From contig BDSI01000001.1 of NCBI GenBank assembly GCA_003117195.1, positions 310,001-374,000 on the forward strand: 64,000 bases of DNA. Reading direction: 5' to 3'. Shown in pieces: positions 52,973-64,000 of the stretch. How positions within the stretch are numbered: the first letter of the stretch is position 1; each line of letters begins with the position of its first letter. The DNA comes from Eudorina sp. 2006-703-Eu-15 (Eukaryota; Chlorophyta; Chlorophyceae; Chlamydomonadales; Volvocaceae). Position numbers and translations under genes: made by a program. The notes below the pieces were generated by a model. The model was not told where the DNA came from, did not search any database, and was given only the letters and a program-made list of their open reading frames with translations.

Positions 52973-55900
52973 ATGGGGTATAAAGATGTCCTTGAGAAGG
53001 TTTACTCAGTTGTTGGGCAGGCAGCATTGTTCGGATTTGTGGCGTACGTCTTGACGCAATTACTGGAATGGTACGCAAAGCAGCAAAGTCGCAAGCCGCT
53101 GCAGTCGGCGCAGGCAGCGACACAGGCAACAACTCAAGCAGCGCCAGCTGTTGGAAGCACGCAGAAGCTTGTTCAACCTGAGGCGGAGCCTGTGTTGGAT
53201 GAGGTATGCATATTGGCTTACATAGGTAGCTGGCGTTCATCTTGCAAGTCACCAGGCGGGATCCTCGACGGCGCGGCAGCCATATCCGATAGGTAGCGCG
53301 GCGTCCGTTGATGCATTATGTGGGACGTCATCGGAGTGATCTGGGTTGCAATTAGGGGCCCCGGCTACACGTGCGTGTGGTGTTGTGTATTTAAGCCTTA
53401 GCCCTTCACGCTATGTTGTCGTTCCCCGTGCCGCGTGTCTCCTTGTGGTTTCTGCAGAATGCCAACCGCGCCGAGGTGGAGGCGTTGTTGGCCCGCGCAC
53501 AGGCGCAGTGCCAAAAAACGGGTGACGGCAAGATGACGCTGGAGCATATGGTGCTCGCCTTGGCAGAAAACCCGAGGTGAGGTATGGTGAAGAGAATGCA
53601 ACCCTGGGCCAATCGACGGATATGGCGACCAGGATATATGTAAGGGAGCGTCATGCTTACGGACTGTTGCCGCGGCGGGGCTGTTCAGGTTTGGCGAGAT
53701 CCTGTCATGCGCCGAGGGTCTGACCGAGGAGGACTTCAAGAAGGCCATCAAGAAATCCCGCGTCATGTACAACCACTCGGAAGCCAGCCTGGTGAGTGGG
53801 GAATGCGGCGGGGTCTCAAATATGCGTTGTCATGAAACCGCTAAACCGCTAGCTTACGGCGCAGTGCGTTCAATCATTTCGGCCGTATGGGGGGTACCTG
53901 GTCTCGGTCTATGGCCTCGATCCTGCTCTTGCCCTTGAGCACCGCTTCGCCAGCATCGCCTCGCGCTGTTGCACGGATGCCCAGCAACATCCTGTCGCCC
54001 GTGGCGTGCTCCTGGTCTGCGCAGGAGATCACAGAGGCACCACCGACTGCCCTTTCTCGCTACGGCCGCGATATCACGCAGCTGGCGCGGAAGGGTAAAC
54101 TGGACCCCCTGATCGGCCGGACCGACGAACTGCGCAGGTCAGGGGCGATTGCGGACCCGGATACTTGCAGGGATGAGAACGGGTTGCGTTGACCATTGGT
54201 TATGACGGGTTATGCGTCGTCGCGGCGGGGCCCACGGGGCCCGGGCCACAAAGCGATGTCCCTGTGTTCCGTGGGTCGGGCTGCGAGCACAGGACGGCAA
54301 TCTACCCTCGGCAGTACCGCGGGGGCTCCGGGATTCGCGGGGCTACTCATGGATGTGGGGACATGCGCCAGGTCCTGCTGTTTGCGGTCGGCGCGACATT
54401 TACCTGTACCACAAGGGTTTTGTCCGTGTCTTCGCTCCGCGCCTCGCTCAGGCTGTTCAATGTGCTTAGCCGGCGCACGAAGAATAACCCCGTGGTGCTG
54501 GGCGAGAGCGGCGTGGGCAAGACGGCGCTGGTGGAGGGGCTGGCGCAGCGCATCGCCTCTGGCGACTGCCCGCCGGAGCTGAAGGGAGCGGCCATCATTG
54601 CACTGGACATGGGCATGCTGATGGCGGGTGCGTGGACATATGCGCTCTGCACCAGTTCGGACAGATACTCGAAGGCGTCCTGTTGTTTCGGCCCACAGAA
54701 GGTGGCCTGAGAAAACCCGGTCCGGCGGTGATCTGTGTGATCACACCGGAGACACGTGCGGTTGGGAGGCCCGGAGGATGCCAGGGGGTGGCCGCGGCCT
54801 GGGCCGTATGAGGCTGGAAATTTGTGCACCCAGACCCCGGACATGAGATTTCGCGGCTCTACCTACCGTCAGTGCTTTTAGACGCGACCAGCTCCACCGA
54901 GCTTGTGTGTCCTGCGTGCGTTCCTTGGGCCGCAGGTGCCACCTTTCCCGGCGAGTTCGAGCAGCGCATGAGCGCCGTGCTCAAGGAGCTCACGGAGCTG
55001 CCTCGCCAGGGACAGCAGCAGTCGGGGCAGCAACCTGCTGGTGCGCCGCCCGCGGAGCCGCCCCCTACCAGCTGCATCCTCTTCATCGACGACATCCACA
55101 ACGTGACTGGACCCAACGCGCAGCAGGTGGGGCAGGGTTCTTTGCAGAGGCAGTCGGGGCAAGGCGCACCGGCAGTCGAGGCAATCGTGTGCTGCATGGT
55201 TGGCGGCGGAGGGGAGAGGCAGGGACCGTGCTCTCACGCTGTGTGTCCCGCCGGCTTGACTACCCGCAGGGCGGCGGCGTCAACGATGCGTCCATGCTGC
55301 TGAAGCCGCTGCTGGCCCGTGGAGAGCTGCGCTGCATCGGTGCCACCACACCGGACAAATACCGCCGCTTCATCGAGAAGGATCCGGCGCTGGAGCGCCG
55401 CTTCCAGACGGTGGGTTGGGAGGGGCCGATTGGTTTGCTTTAAATGGAAATTTCAAGATAGAGGGTGGGTAGACCGGGGCAAACGGGCGAGGGCTGGAGG
55501 CGGATGGCTGGGGACTGTGTCGGCGCGCTGCCGCATCAGGGTAGAGCAAACTGGTAACCAAAGGGTTCAGGATGCAGGCAAAGCCGCCTCCGGACTCCGC
55601 ATGCCGAACGCACGACTGCAACCGTTGCGTTAAATGCGGCGCCCCTTTTGAAGCATCCCTGAAGGGTTGCCTTGCCTTGTCTTGCCTCGCAGCTGCCACT
55701 GGCGCAGCCCAACGTCTCTGAGGCCGTCTCCATCCTGCGCGGTCTGCGGGCCCGTTACGAGCGTCACCACGGACTGCGCATCGTGGATGGGGCGCTGGTG
55801 GCGGCTGTTGAGCTGTCCAACCGCTACATCGCCGACCGCTTCTTGCCTGACAAGGTGGGTTTGAGGAGCCATGGTGCTGGGAAGGGGGGCTTGGCGGAAA

Positions 55901-58900
55901 CGGATGAGGGCGAGGCGATAAGGAAACACGGCCGGCGGGCTGGAGTACGATTCGTAGGTGTACGATCCTTGATGTTTGGCGGACACTGGGCTGCGGCATT
56001 TGTCGCACAGTAATGAATTTGGCGTATTGGGTTCTGCAAACTTGGCCGCGCTGTGCCGCCGTGCGAAGGACAGCCCCCGAACGCGTTTCGAGAAAGCCGA
56101 CACCCACACGCCGGCAGTTCGGTGGCCGTGTCGTGGATTGTCGTCACCCGCGTGTGTTGCCGGTCAGATCGGCAAAGGAAAAGAGTTTGCGGGGACGCTT
56201 GATCCGCTGTCATCCACCCCGCCCGGGCCCCCGCCTCCTCCACTTCCTCCCCCTCCTCCTGCTGCTGCAGGCCATCGACCTGATTGACGAGGCGGCCGCT
56301 CGGGTGAAGCTGGACCTGGCCCAGCGACCCGCGGTGAGGATGCATGTGGGAAGCAAGGGAACAGGAAACCGTTCCACCCAAGGGATCAGGAAACTGGTTC
56401 AACCCGAACCCGGATGCGAACCGTGGCATGAGTTTAGTGGTTTACATGGGTGACACCGCAGCGCGAGGGTGGGAGAGTGCGGCCGCGACGCCTCCTTTGG
56501 GAGCAGCCTCTTCGAGGAGGCGCACAGGACTGAGGGCAAGGCCCATGGGCTGTTGCAACATGGGAAGTCGATTGCTCCTCCCTCTTGCACGCGACTGCAG
56601 CGGCCGGGCAGAAGCCCGCCTGACCGCCAAAGCGCACAGCGAAGGGTTGTCGATGGCTTGCAGCAGTGAACCCGGCTAACCTACTCTTTTTGTGCACGTT
56701 TGCGGCTCTGTACTGCCGCATGTTCGAACCGTCCCGCCCCTAGCTGCTGGACCGCATCGTCCGCCGTATCATACAGCTGGAGGGGGAGCGTAAGCTGCTG
56801 AAGCGGTCGGCAGGTGCGGCCCTTGCCGACGTGCCCGGTACCGAAGCCGCTAGCTGAATTATTTCGTCTGACCCTGAGTCCCGAACTCCCAGCGCCAAAC
56901 CCCTTTAAAGCCCTTTACTGGCAGTAACAGCTTTTGAAACGTTGGAAATTCGTGTGCTATTGTTTGAATGCTTGAATGTTGCTTTCGCCGAAGGTATTTC
57001 AAGGCAAGGATGCAGCTTGCCACGGCGGGTTTGGGATGAGCACTGAAAGCGGTCCAAACGCCCTCTTTCTTGCCATCCCCCACCTCCTCCGCCGCAGGTG
57101 TGGACCGCCGGGATGCTTTGCGTCTGACGGAGCTCGAGGCGGAGCTGAGCTCGCTCAGGAACCAGCGGGACGACCTCACAGCGCGGGTGGACAAGCAGCA
57201 AAGCGAGGTAGGGACCGGACACCGCGGCAGCGTTTGTCGACCTCAGTGGGGCCTGCGCCTTCAGTGTGCCTGCGGCTCAGTTGGCCTTGCGGATGCTCGT
57301 GCCCGGCGCTCACCGCCCATGGGCCCAGAGAAACGGGCGAAGGGACCCCGGTTGGACCGTTTGCTGGGCCATAAAATTTTTGACGTTGCAGGAAGGACCC
57401 GTTAGCCCGCGGATGTATGAGCAGGTCGCGGTCGAGTTGGTGCTTCCCCTCCGAGTAGTGTCGCGTTCTCGCTTAGCCGATGTCAAGTCCCGCATACGAC
57501 GGCGCGCGCACAGTCTGAGAGTCAATGTGCAGCAACGCTTACCAGCATGATTTCCCTAAGCCCCTATGTAGGTCGCGCATGCATGCGAACCCCGGCAGTC
57601 GGGTGACCCCACCCGGCAGTCGGGTGACCCCACCCCGGCGTCCTTAATGGATCCCAGGTCGCAACCACTTCCCGTCCCCCGCTGCCTGGGCTGCCAGGCT
57701 CGCGAGCTGCAGGCGCTCAGCGCGGAGCTGGAGACCCTGCACGAGGAGCTGGAGGCGGAGGAGGGCGGCCGGAGCGATGCGGCGCTGGCGGAGGGCGCAA
57801 ACCGGCCCAAGAGCGACGCGGAGCGAATCAAGTGCGTGGGGAGCGATTTAGACCCGCGTGGGGCGCGCATCCGATTCGCAGGATGAGGCATCTTGCGAGG
57901 TTTGTGCTTTAACGAATAGGAGTTTTGTGGCGTACTGGGCCCGGTGCTGTTGCGGTTCTGCTCCTGCTATTGGACAAGGGGCAGCCCGCCAGGATAAAAA
58001 CGTGTGTGCACCGGAAGCGGGGTGTCTTGCAGACGGCCGGCCCGACCTTTCCATGGTTGTTGTCACCTGGGCGCAGGGCCGACCGCGAGCGCGTCAAGCG
58101 GAGGGAGCAGCTACTGGCCAAGCTCCACGCGGCGCAGGTGGGGCTTCGTTGGCATGGGTTGCGGCGTTGTTAGGGACGGCGCTTGGATGCATTTAGGGGG
58201 CCCCGGCATTCGCGTGCGAGTCGCACGCAGGGGTTGGGGCATTCATGGCCGCGGCCATTACAAACGGCTCAACACAAGGTGAGTGCTGCCGCAACCGTTC
58301 CTGTGGTTTGTTGCCAAGCGTTGGAGCAACTGGTGAGGGACACAGGCGGGTGCCCTTGCCTTCTTCATATCGTTGGAATCCGGAGTCGGGGTCCTCTCCA
58401 CCGGGTGGGGAGGTCGGCGGTTTCGGACGCGGAGGCGGGCTTGTAGCTCTCATCGGGGACAGGCGGCGGCCCACCGTCTCGATCTCGGTCCCCTGCAGGC
58501 TCGGCCAGCCGATGATGCCGACCCAGTGTGCGGTCGTCCCGCCACCATCTCCCTCATCCCGCCTCGCCTTCCCTGACGCCCCCGTCCCCCCGCCCCCCGC
58601 GTTTCTTTGCGTCGTGTTCTTTGCGTTGCGTAGGAGGCTGCCCGGAAGCGCCGCGCGGCCGCTGAGGCCCAGTCACGCGGCGGCAGCTCCCAGGTGTGCC
58701 CCGGCGGCGAGGTGACGGAGGCGGACATCGCCTCCGTCATCTCGTCGTGGACCGGCATCCCGCTCACCAAGCTGGTGGCAACCGAGCGGGACTCGTTGCT
58801 GAAGCTGGCCGACGAGCTGCACAGGCAAGTGCTTCGTGCGGGGCTCTTGATGGTGGTGGTGGTGGTGGTCGTGCAGTTGTCGGGTTAGTGATGCGATTTC

Positions 58901-61900
58901 GGGGTGGGCATCGGGAGTTGATGTGGAGTGAGGGTTCGCGAGGATTTTTGGCGCCCTGGCGGAGCCGTTGCCGGTGCACTGAGCGTGCGTGCGATCGCGG
59001 ACGACAGGGCAGCTGCATGACGGCGCCGTGAGGTGGTCGGGCTGCCGTTGTGCGGCCAAGCGCCGGAGGGGATGCGGGCGCCGCTGGTGACATCTACAGT
59101 GCCCCTTGGGGGCCAGGTGCTTCGGGGTTGCGGTCGGTTCGGCCGTGAGAGGGCATCCGCTGGAGAGCCCGAGGAAACCCACATCCGATCTCACCCCCGA
59201 TCTCTGGTTGTGCATGCGAAACCATGACCGCATCGAACCCGAACTCGCATCCCCACCGGCGCTTCATCTTTCTGCTTGCTCCGCTGGGGGTTTTCTTTCC
59301 GCTGCCGTCCCCCAGGCGCATCATCGGCCAGGAGGAGGCCGTCACGGCGGTGGCGGAGTCCATCCACCGCAGCCGGGCGGGGCTCAAGGACCCCAACGGC
59401 CCCATCGCGTCCTTCCTGTTCCTGGGGCCCACAGGTAGGGTACACCTACCCGCGGAAGGTGACCACCAGCCAGACCGGGTGTGTTTGGGTGTGATCGCTA
59501 ACCCGCCCGACCCGGGTGTGTTTGGGTGTGATCGGGTAGGGATGGCCTCGCACGTCCCGTTGCCGATGCAACCAAACTAAATCGTTGGAAGCAGGTCTGA
59601 CGGCAGTGTTCGACCAACTTACCGTAATGCCATCGTCACCCACCTGGTTCTGTCGAACATCTGCCCAACTGTGCGCCTCGCCACCCACACCCACACCCTG
59701 GGCTCAGTTATCTTTTACACCCTGGGTTTCGTTTTTCCAATCTCATACTCACCCAGGTGTGGGCAAGACGGAGCTGGCCAAGGCCCTGGCGGGCCACCTG
59801 TTCAACGCGGAGGACGCCATGGTGCGACTGGACATGTCTGAGTACATGGAGAAGCATGCCGTGTCCAAACTCATCGGGGCGCCGCCTGGTGAGCGGGGGC
59901 GGGTGGCTGGCCTGCGGCCCGGCCCGGCGTGCGCCGGGCCGGGCCGCATCTTGCGGCGCGCTGCGTCTTACGACAGGTGGCCTTGTACACTGTGTTGCTG
60001 GAATGGCTAATCGCCTGACTTTCGGAGAAGAACTCAATTACTATCATCCGTTCATGGTCGGGACGTGAATGAACCTTGCCACCGGACGTGCGGTGATGGA
60101 CGTTGGTTCTCAGGCTATGTTGGCTTCGATGAGGGCGGCCAGCTTACGGAGGCGGTGCGGAGACGCCCGTACACCGTCGTGCTGTTCGACGAAGTGGAGA
60201 AGGTGAGGGCACTGTCGCCCGGACCCGGGGGCCCCAAATGCTGCTGGAAGGAAGCACGTTTTGCCAAAGCGCACGTCCTTGTGTGTCACACTTTTACCTC
60301 ATAATACGTGCACACACGGCCCAATCGCCTGCCCAGCTGCCTTCCTGCAGTCTCGCGCTTCCGCCCACCCTTCCGCTCACCCTTCCGCTCACCCTTCCGC
60401 TCCTATCCCACCAGGCCCACGTGGACGTCTTCAATCTGCTGCTGCAGCTTCTGGACGATGGCCGCCTCTCCGACTCACAGGTGCGGGTCCGGTCGAGGGC
60501 TATGAAACGCGGGGAGACGCCAAGGGGGGCTGGAATGCCCCGGGGACGCGGGGGACGCCGGGGGATGGAGTGCGGATGCGTGAGCGCGCACTATCACCTT
60601 CACTTCTTCGGGTATCCACATCCTGCAAACACAGTAACATGCTACATGCTCCTCGCCTTCCGCTGTCGCTGTCAACCGTGGCCTCTCAACCCGACACCGC
60701 CTCCCTGCCTCCCTGGTTCGTGCTGTACTTATCTTCCGCCTCACCCCCTTCACACTCTCTCCTGCAGGGCCGCACCGTGTCGTTCAAGCACACCATCATC
60801 ATCATGACCTCCAATCTGGGCTCCTCGGAGATCTACCGGGCCACAGCCGGGAAAGCCCGCGAGGCGGCGGCGGAAGGCGGGGTGGCGGCGGACCCCCAGA
60901 TCCGCGATCTCGTCATGGACCAGGTGAAGGTGGCGGTGGGAGGAGGAGCTCGGGGCGGTAGTGGTGGCCAGCGCCAGCGCTGGTGGCCAGGGGGCCGCCT
61001 CATTCTGGGGTCTGATGACGGCGGCGGTTCCATGTAGCGGCGCAACACGACGTTTCTGAGGGTCCTCGGCGCTGCCGCGTATGTCCGGCATGTGGGCCTG
61101 TGGCGCCCGCGGTGGTGGCGCCTTGCGGCTCGTGACAGCTGCGGCCTTGCGCGCGCGGTGACTCTCTCCCGCGGCTCGGGTCCTTTGCTACATCCCCCTG
61201 ACGGGGGCCGCTGCTGCGTCGTTGCCTCCCGCAGGTCCGGCGGCACTTCCCGCCCGAGTTCCTGAACCGCGTGGACGAGTTCATCATCTTTGAACCGCTG
61301 ACGGCGGCGCAGATCCGGGAAGTGGTTGGGCTGCGGCTGCGCGGCCTGGTGTCTCGTCTGGCGGAGAAGAAGATCCGGCTGGTGCTGTCGGATACGGCCA
61401 TGGACTGCCTGGCAGGTGGGTCTGCGGCGGTGAGGGGCAGCGGGTCAGAGCGCCGCGATGTGGAGCAGGGGTCCCAAGGGGGCCACCGACTCGACCTGTA
61501 TTGCAGGGGTAATGTACCTCGCCTACAGGCGGCGGTTGACGGGTCGTATTCCTTCAGTGTCAGGGCTGGGGGCGTGAGCTGGGTGTTGCCGGAGGGTGAG
61601 ACGGAGATGAGACGCCATGCGGCGCCACACGCGTCCATCCCTTGTCCTCGCGAGCCTGTTTGGCTGGACTGCCAACCACATGCGGCCGAGGCTGCCTCTG
61701 CGGCAGTTCTTTCCCCGCCCTGGCCCTCAAGAACTGGGCCACAATATCCGACGCGATGCACCCCTCTGGGTATGCCTGGGCCGTTTTCTTTTTTAACCCA
61801 TCTGTGTGTTTAATGACCAATCCGCCCTCTGTGTGTGCGTGGACCTGCGCGATGCCGTCGAACCGCGCAGCCAAGGGCTTCGACCCCATCTTCGGAGCGC

Positions 61901-62826
61901 GCCCCGTCAAGAGGGCCATCCAACGGGAGCTGGAGACGCCCCTGGCGCAGGCGCTGCTGCGCGGGGATTTCGAGGTGGGCTTGCAGACTCTTCGTTTGGC
62001 ACACAGGAACATGCGGCGGGATCCGGGTGGGAAGGTACATGGCTGGCGGGGTTCCCTACGTGGGGTTGGCATCTTGATGCCACCAGGGGCACCAGGGCCT
62101 CAGCCCTCGGGGATACCGGGGGCTCAGCCGGGGACCCGCGCCTGCAAGCGCATGCATCCAGCCGGGCGCACCCAAACCGTGCCGTGCCCGACGTCTTGCA
62201 AGACGTCGACCATCCACTACACAGCGCGTCAAGGTCGTGGTCGTGGAACCCGGTGCCGCCGTCCCTCCCTCCCCCGGGTCGCTACTGTGGATACTGGATA
62301 GCGACGTAGAGAGCTCCTCACCCGTTACGATGTCACGTCCTGCCTTCGACCAAAGTTAACTCCCCCACACATCAGGATGTCATCTTTCTTCCGTCCTTCG
62401 ACGGCGCAGGAGGATGACAGCATCTTCGTGGCGGCTGTGTCCGGGAGCACCTGTCTGTCCTTCCTTCGGGTGCGCCCCGGGGAGGAGATGCCGCCCACAG
62501 CAGACCGGGAGCCAACGCCCTCGGCCTCGGCCTCGGCCACACAGGACCTGTCCCGGGCCCAGCCGCAACAGCAGCCGAGCAGCAGCAGCAGCGAAGCGCC
62601 CTCCGCCGCGGCCGCGTCGGCAAACGGCAACGGCACCGCCAACGGCTCCACCAGCGGCTGCAAGGCCGGCGGCGCCGGAAAGGCGCTGCCGGTGCTGCCC
62701 GCGCGCAAGGCCAAGTTCGATCCGACGCGTGCGTTGAGCGACAAGCACGCGAGCGGAGAGGACATCTCGAGGGACGGCCAGGAGGCCAACCGGGACGAGT
62801 TCTCGCTGCCCACCAGCGCCAACTGA
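52973..62826 (+). CDS. CLPB: ClpB/Hsp100-like AAA+ disaggregase with N-terminal membrane anchor
   Basis: Twenty-two exons join in phase: 52973-53203, 53458-53576, 53689-53791, 54025-54137, 54452-54627, 54936-55126, 55270-55410, 55693-55854, 56271-56333, 56744-56813, 57098-57207, 57698-57831, 58077-58137, 58634-58824, 59316-59434, 59757-59888, 60114-60202, 60415-60480, 60768-60923, 61235-61415, 61871-61974 and 62410-62826, giving 1042 residues. Order: hydrophobic segment 13-31; one half of a Clp N-domain (78-151); NBD1 with Walker A 206-213; coiled-coil M-domain (about 430-580); NBD2 with Walker A 659-666, pore loop Y707-V-G and Walker B D731-E732; D2-small domain; disordered Ser/Gln/Ala tail after about 925. 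ClpB proteins thread aggregated proteins through the central pore. NBD1 Walker B reads F-I-D-D (Asp300 where Glu is usual), with a Gln/Pro insert before it. The intron after 58824 needs a GC donor. No transit peptide is evident; whether exon 1 belongs here is inferred from phase alone. Confidence 0.94.
57591..57632. repeat. 21-bp perfect direct repeat, two copies
   Basis: Two adjacent copies at 57591-57611 and 57612-57632 lie in the ClpB-like intron before exon 12. Confidence 0.93.
60367..60402. repeat. 12-bp tandem repeat, three copies
   Basis: ACCCTTCCGCTC is repeated three times and serves as the polypyrimidine tract just upstream of the acceptor at 60412-60414 in the ClpB-like gene. Confidence 0.93.
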
Positions 62827-63777
62827 GCGGAGCGGGGGTGACCTGCTGCTGTGCGCGGATTCGCCCCCGACACGCAGTCGTACTAGTCGTACCGCGCGCG
62901 TATCACCTCATCGCGGGGATCGGGACGCAAACGGACATGCCGTACAATTCGAAGACTGGCGCGGACCAGGACGGTGCAGCGAAGTCGCAGTCGATTAGGG
63001 CTCCTCCTAGGGTTTCGGGGCCGCAGGGGATTTGTGCGCATGCTGCCGCATGCGGGTGTGCGCCGCAAGGAAGGAGGCGTGCAGGTGTGTGTGGGTGAGC
63101 TGCGCACTCACGGTATCATCATTTGTTGAGGGAGTGGTAGCCGGCGTCGTGCATGGAAGTGAGGTGCCTGTCGGGGGCGCGAGGAACTCTCACACACGGC
63201 ACACACATGCGAAACTGCGTCGTGTGCGGCGCGTTGCAGCTTCGGAGGGGCCATTTCCGTCGCCGTCGGTGTCCTGGGGGACGGGGGGGCGCACACGCGC
63301 GCCGTCTGTATCGGTCGGCATGTGGGCGGACGACGTCTTTCTTTCGCAGTGCGGCGTTTGCCTACGGTACTTGCTTGGGCGGGTTAATTACCAAAAGGAT
63401 TGTTACCAAGGGGGTCGTCGAGGGTAGGGAGCACGTCGCCTCCAACGCAGTGCGGGGTTGGAAGTCGCCAGACGCGGATAGTACCAGGCAGTGAGGGGTA
63501 TCGATGGGGTTGGAATCAGTGCATTCGCGTATCGGTGGGATGCGGGCCAGGATGCCGGAGCGGGTGGAAGTCGGCCGAATGCTCTTGACATGAAACCCCC
63601 GACACATCCCAGTGCAACCCCAGATATCCCAGTGCGTACTGCATTCGTCCGCGACACACATACGCGCCATCTAAGACTGAGACCGCCCTGCTGAGTCGGG
63701 GTCGACGTCCCCCGTAATCCCGGCCCGGGCCCCCTCACAATCCCCTCCCTCGCCCCACACACGCCCTTACCCCCCAG
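62827..63777. other. Downstream of ClpB-like gene; no gene recognised
   Basis: This contains the 3' untranslated region of the ClpB-like gene and possibly the 5' part of the gene that enters at the right edge. The open frames here have no domains. Confidence 0.5.
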
Positions 63778-64000
63778 CAACCACCATACCCGCGCTGCTG
63801 CTCAAATTCAAAGAGGAGCGGCAACGAAACAAGGCCACCCGCGCCACCGTCCGGGCCCACAGCGCGCAGCTGCCCGCAGCGGTGGCCGCACCGCCGCAAC
63901 TGAAGCCGCAGGCGTCGCTGCCCAGCGGCATGCCGCCGTCGCTGCTGCCGTCTCCGCCCCTGCCCTCCCCGACCGCCAATGAGGCCGCCAGGCACAAACA
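63778..64000 (+). CDS. Partial exon of an unknown gene running off the right edge
   Basis: After a pyrimidine-rich acceptor (CCCCCCAG-like, ending 63777) a frame stays open to the end of the window. It has no Met at its start. Its first part is helical and basic (L-L-L-K-F-K-E-E-R-Q-R-N-K), followed by Pro/Ala/Ser-rich sequence. The composition resembles coding exons of neighbouring genes. Product unknown; it could also be chance openness in GC-rich DNA. Confidence 0.35.

Noticed and set aside
52973..53296. A separate small membrane-protein gene of 107 codons
   Set aside because: The genomic frame is open past 53203, but a GTATGC donor there and matching phase with the next ClpB exon favour one gene. 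It is kept as an alternative in the finding on the membrane anchor.
58306..58334. Possible extra micro-exon encoding A-L-E-Q-L in the ClpB-like intron
   Set aside because: The phase does not fit: exon 13 ends and exon 14 starts in phase 0, and the micro-exon is not a multiple of three.

Overview
The window is nuclear DNA of a green alga, most likely a volvocine (Chlamydomonas/Volvox-type chlorophyte). Evidence: plastid-targeted LHCA3 and the CF1 delta subunit are encoded as nuclear genes; almost every gene is split by short to medium GT-AG introns; coding DNA is very GC-rich, with long Ala/Gln/Gly/Met homopolymer-like runs; and TGTAA, the usual volvocine polyadenylation signal, lies just downstream of several stop codons. 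Gene models below were built by hand by joining open frames at splice sites and checking that phases match. No transcript data were available.

Layout. 0.3-2.7 kb: 3' part of a coiled-coil protein gene (+). 5.6-9.5 kb: HPP-family membrane protein (-), divergent from a CCR4-type exonuclease/deadenylase gene at 10.2-16.7 kb (+). 16.7-20.8 kb: no gene recognised. 20.8-26.8 kb: GATA zinc-finger protein with very large Met/Gly/Ala/Gln-rich regions (+). 29.5-30.1 kb: small MED30-like Mediator subunit (-). 31.4-33.4 kb: decayed LINE retrotransposon (+). 34.2-37.0 kb: six-unit polyubiquitin gene with one intron in every repeat (-). 38.2-41.7 kb: PDK1-type AGC kinase without a PH domain (-). 42.6-43.3 kb: single-exon chloroplast ATP synthase delta chain (-). 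45.2 kb: second LINE tail. 47.3-49.2 kb: LHCA3 (+). 50.2-52.8 kb: RMD5/GID2 E3 ligase subunit (-), head-to-head with a 22-exon ClpB-like disaggregase at 53.0-62.8 kb (+). A partial exon of another gene runs off the right edge.

Three loci serve protein quality control: polyubiquitin, the GID/CTLH ligase subunit RMD5 and the ClpB-like AAA+ protein. The last two share an intergenic region of only 190 bp. LHCA3 and ATPD serve the thylakoid. The CCR4-like enzyme, GATA factor and MED30 act in gene expression. These genes do not form an operon-like system, and proximity in an algal genome is weak evidence of shared function.

The items I find most worth following are: the ClpB-like protein, which begins with a predicted membrane anchor, keeps only half of the usual N-domain and has Asp-Asp in place of Asp-Glu in its first Walker B motif; the polyubiquitin gene, whose 416-bp exon-plus-intron units are nearly identical, introns included; and the CCR4 catalytic domain, which is split by three very long low-complexity inserts while keeping all expected catalytic residues.
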